Source: Candidatus Stramentimicrobium fermentans (GTDB lineage Bacteria > Atribacterota > Phoenicimicrobiia > Phoenicimicrobiales > Stramentimicrobiaceae). Taken from it: a stretch of DNA of 64,000 nt. The translations under genes were made by a program, and so were the position numbers. The first letter of the stretch is position 1, and each line of letters opens with the position of its first letter. The notes under the pieces are model-generated. The model was not told the origin of the DNA. It worked only from the letters and a program-made list of their open reading frames with translations, and made no database searches. The stretch lies in assembly GCA_012520575.1 (NCBI GenBank), contig JAAYOB010000023.1, forward strand, positions 68,403-132,402, in the 5' to 3' direction. Below, piece by piece: positions 62,458-64,000 of the stretch.

Positions 62458-63813
62458 TCAAAAATGCTTAAAAAGAAATGTTCCCAAGCCAAAATAGACC
62501 AACAGGCCCAGAATATCAACAATAGTAGTTATTAAAGGGCTACTGGCTATTGCCGGATCTACCTTCAGATAATTAAATACCAAAGGCAGTAATGTTCCGA
62601 AAGTATTGGCAAGCACCACCGTAATACATAAAGATAGCCCAACTATAATGCTCATGATTAAGCTTTTTTGCCAGAGGCAAGTTACTATAAAGATTAGCAG
62701 ACCTGTTATAGCCCCTATAAATATACCGACTTTGGTTTCAGCCCAGACAATTTTTAGAAACTCCTCCATTCTGAGTTCCCCGGTAGCCAGACCCCTTACC
62801 GTTATAGTGGAAGACTGTGTTCCCACATTGCCTCCCATATCCATGAGCACCGGAATAAAAAAGGACAGAGCTAAGACCATTTCTAGTAAACCGGCATGAT
62901 GCTCCATTATCATACCGGAAATTAATTCTCCTCCCATACAGACCAAGAGCCAGGGCAGTCTCGCTGTTGCTATCTTTAAGGTACTGGTCTTAATTAACTT
63001 ATCTTCATGCACTTTAACTGAGCCGACCATTTTGTGAATATCTTCGGTGACTTCTTCTTCTAAGACATCAATGATATCATCAACGGTAACAATTCCGACC
63101 ATCTTGCCTTTTTCGTTGATAACCGGAATGGCGAGTAAATCATAATCCGAGATGGTTCTAGCTACGGTTTCGCGATCCTCAGTATCCAGTACACTTATGA
63201 CATCTTCTTCCATAATCTCAGATACTCGTTTGTGCGGATCTGCTACAATCAGGTCTCTTAAGGATAGGACACCGATTAGTCTGGTTCTGCTGTCCAGTAC
63301 ATAGACATAGTAGATCATTTCAGTATCAGGACTCATCTCCCGGATATGTTCTATAGCCTCCTCGGCAGTAAAATACTCCTGTAGCGCCACAAACTCACTG
63401 TTCATAACACTGCCGGCAGTATTCTCCTCATAGCCCATCAGTATTTCAATCTCTTGTGCTTCTTCTTTGGGTAACAAGTCCAGCAATTCCCGCGATTCTT
63501 CGGGAGCAATTTCCCCTAACAGGTCAGCTGCATCATCTGTATACATATCCTTTAATATCTCAGAGGCCTGTTCTTTGCCCAAAGCATTGAGCAGGATAGT
63601 CTGCAGATCGGTACTCAATTCAGAGATATAATCTACTACCTTTTCTTGATCCTTGATATGTTTGAATATTTCAGTAATCTGCTCTGGAGAAAGTTCATCA
63701 GCTATTTCGCTGAAATCATTGGGGTGCAGATCCCCAACCAATTCTTCTAATTCTTCTGCCCTATTTTCAGCTAATAGTTGTTTAATTTTTTCTATTAATA
63801 TTTTTTCGGCCAT
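62458..63813 (-). CDS. mgtE: Magnesium transporter MgtE
   Basis: Mg2+ channel with cytosolic gating domains. 451 residues; N-terminal MgtE_N helical repeats (about 25-130, with ILKDMYTDDAADLLGEIAPE), two CBS domains (about 135-255), a plug helix, and five membrane helices with the conserved MDMGGNVGTQSSTITVRGLA near 330 and the pore segment near TFGTLLPLVFNYLKVDPAIA. No room for a Mg riboswitch in the 57 bases before it. Confidence 0.95.
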   Translation of the reverse strand: MAEKILIEKIKQLLAENRAEELEELVGDLHPNDFSEIADELSPEQITEIFKHIKDQEKVVDYISELSTDLQTILLNALGKEQASEILKDMYTDDAADLLGEIAPEESRELLDLLPKEEAQEIEILMGYEENTAGSVMNSEFVALQEYFTAEEAIEHIREMSPDTEMIYYVYVLDSRTRLIGVLSLRDLIVADPHKRVSEIMEEDVISVLDTEDRETVARTISDYDLLAIPVINEKGKMVGIVTVDDIIDVLEEEVTEDIHKMVGSVKVHEDKLIKTSTLKIATARLPWLLVCMGGELISGMIMEHHAGLLEMVLALSFFIPVLMDMGGNVGTQSSTITVRGLATGELRMEEFLKIVWAETKVGIFIGAITGLLIFIVTCLWQKSLIMSIIVGLSLCITVVLANTFGTLLPLVFNYLKVDPAIASSPLITTIVDILGLLVYFGLGTFLFKHF

Positions 63814-63870
63814 ATGTTTACCTAAAGTTAAAAGATTAATTCGTTCTCATTACTGTAATAAAAGTATTTC

Positions 63871-64000
63871 CTATTGGTCATACCTTACTTTTTCCTCTTT
63901 GAGAATCCTATATAGTTCACGTGAAGCCGGAATAGATACATTACCCTCCGGTATTTTTAGTACTTCTATCTCCAGCACTTTATATCTGGAGCGAATTTCA
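63871..64000 (-). CDS. C-terminal end of an unidentified gene (partial)
   Basis: The last 42 codons of a minus-strand gene entering from the right edge, ending at TAG 63871-63873, 57 bases before mgtE. The tail is charged, with VLEIEVLKIPEGNVSIPASR followed by ELYRILKEEKVRYDQ. I do not recognise the family from this piece. Confidence 0.6.
   Translation of the reverse strand, partial: EIRSRYKVLEIEVLKIPEGNVSIPASRELYRILKEEKVRYDQ

Overview
This AT-rich 64 kb window is chromosomal and almost entirely coded on the minus strand. One short gene (hydrogenase maturation protease, 29809-30255) is on the plus strand. Housekeeping content (SpoVG, WhiA-YvcK-RapZ, DnaB-RplI-RpsR-RpsF, DUF951, DUF2232, Rex) resembles Firmicutes-type gene order. 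However, OppA carries a signal-peptidase-I type signal without a lipobox, and a complete archaeal-type Mbh hydrogenase/antiporter operon is present. Together these suggest an anaerobic, fermentative, probably diderm bacterium of a deep lineage such as Atribacterota (OP9/JS1). This assignment is inference; no rRNA is present. I saw no CRISPR array, insertion sequence, prophage or secondary-metabolite cluster.

Layout. 1-14 kb: ribosomal protein L25, prs, glmU, spoVG, rsmA, five tRNA genes, the rpsF-rpsR-DUF2232-rplI-dnaB operon with a clear sigma-70 promoter, an M16 peptidase, mreC and mreB. 14-21 kb: AMMECR1-like gene, then hypE, hypD, hypC and hypF for [NiFe] cofactor assembly, an unknown membrane protein and a RuvC-fold protein. 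21-28.8 kb: fdhD, mobA and a decaying NAD-linked formate dehydrogenase operon with its Rex repressor gene. 29-38.6 kb: SPOR protein, hydrogenase protease, and mbhA-N in the same order as in Pyrococcus. 39-49 kb: pncB, secG, tpiA, gap, rpoN, whiA, yvcK, rapZ, argS. 49.6-55.6 kb: oppABCDF peptide transporter. 55.8-64 kb: ftsH, hpt, tilS, three tRNAs, ftsB, eno, mgtE and a partial gene.

Main discovery. Between 22.66 and 27.78 kb I could reconstruct by eye an operon of regulatory and redox genes: CBS-ATPase, DRTGG, PHP, small ATPase, 2Fe-2S ferredoxin, NuoE-like, NuoF-like, formate dehydrogenase large subunit, FocA-type formate channel. Four members are broken. The formate dehydrogenase is reduced to its first and last roughly 25-40 codons, fused by a large deletion. 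FocA is reduced to its last about 25 codons. The PHP gene lost its middle. The CBS-ATPase gene has several frameshifts. The promoter and a perfect Rex operator upstream are intact, as are the terminator and the NuoE/NuoF reading frames. The Rex gene itself has full-length homology but no ordinary start codon in frame. Read together, the organism (or a recent ancestor) had formate dehydrogenase, a formate channel and an energy-converting hydrogenase side by side, and has lost the formate part while keeping hydrogenase, Hyp maturation and possibly NADH-linked electron transfer.

Other notable points: a HypF lacking both the acylphosphatase arginine and one of its two zinc fingers, an initiator tRNA with a changed anticodon stem, a large hairpin between oppA and oppB, and an FdhD without a visible CXXC motif.
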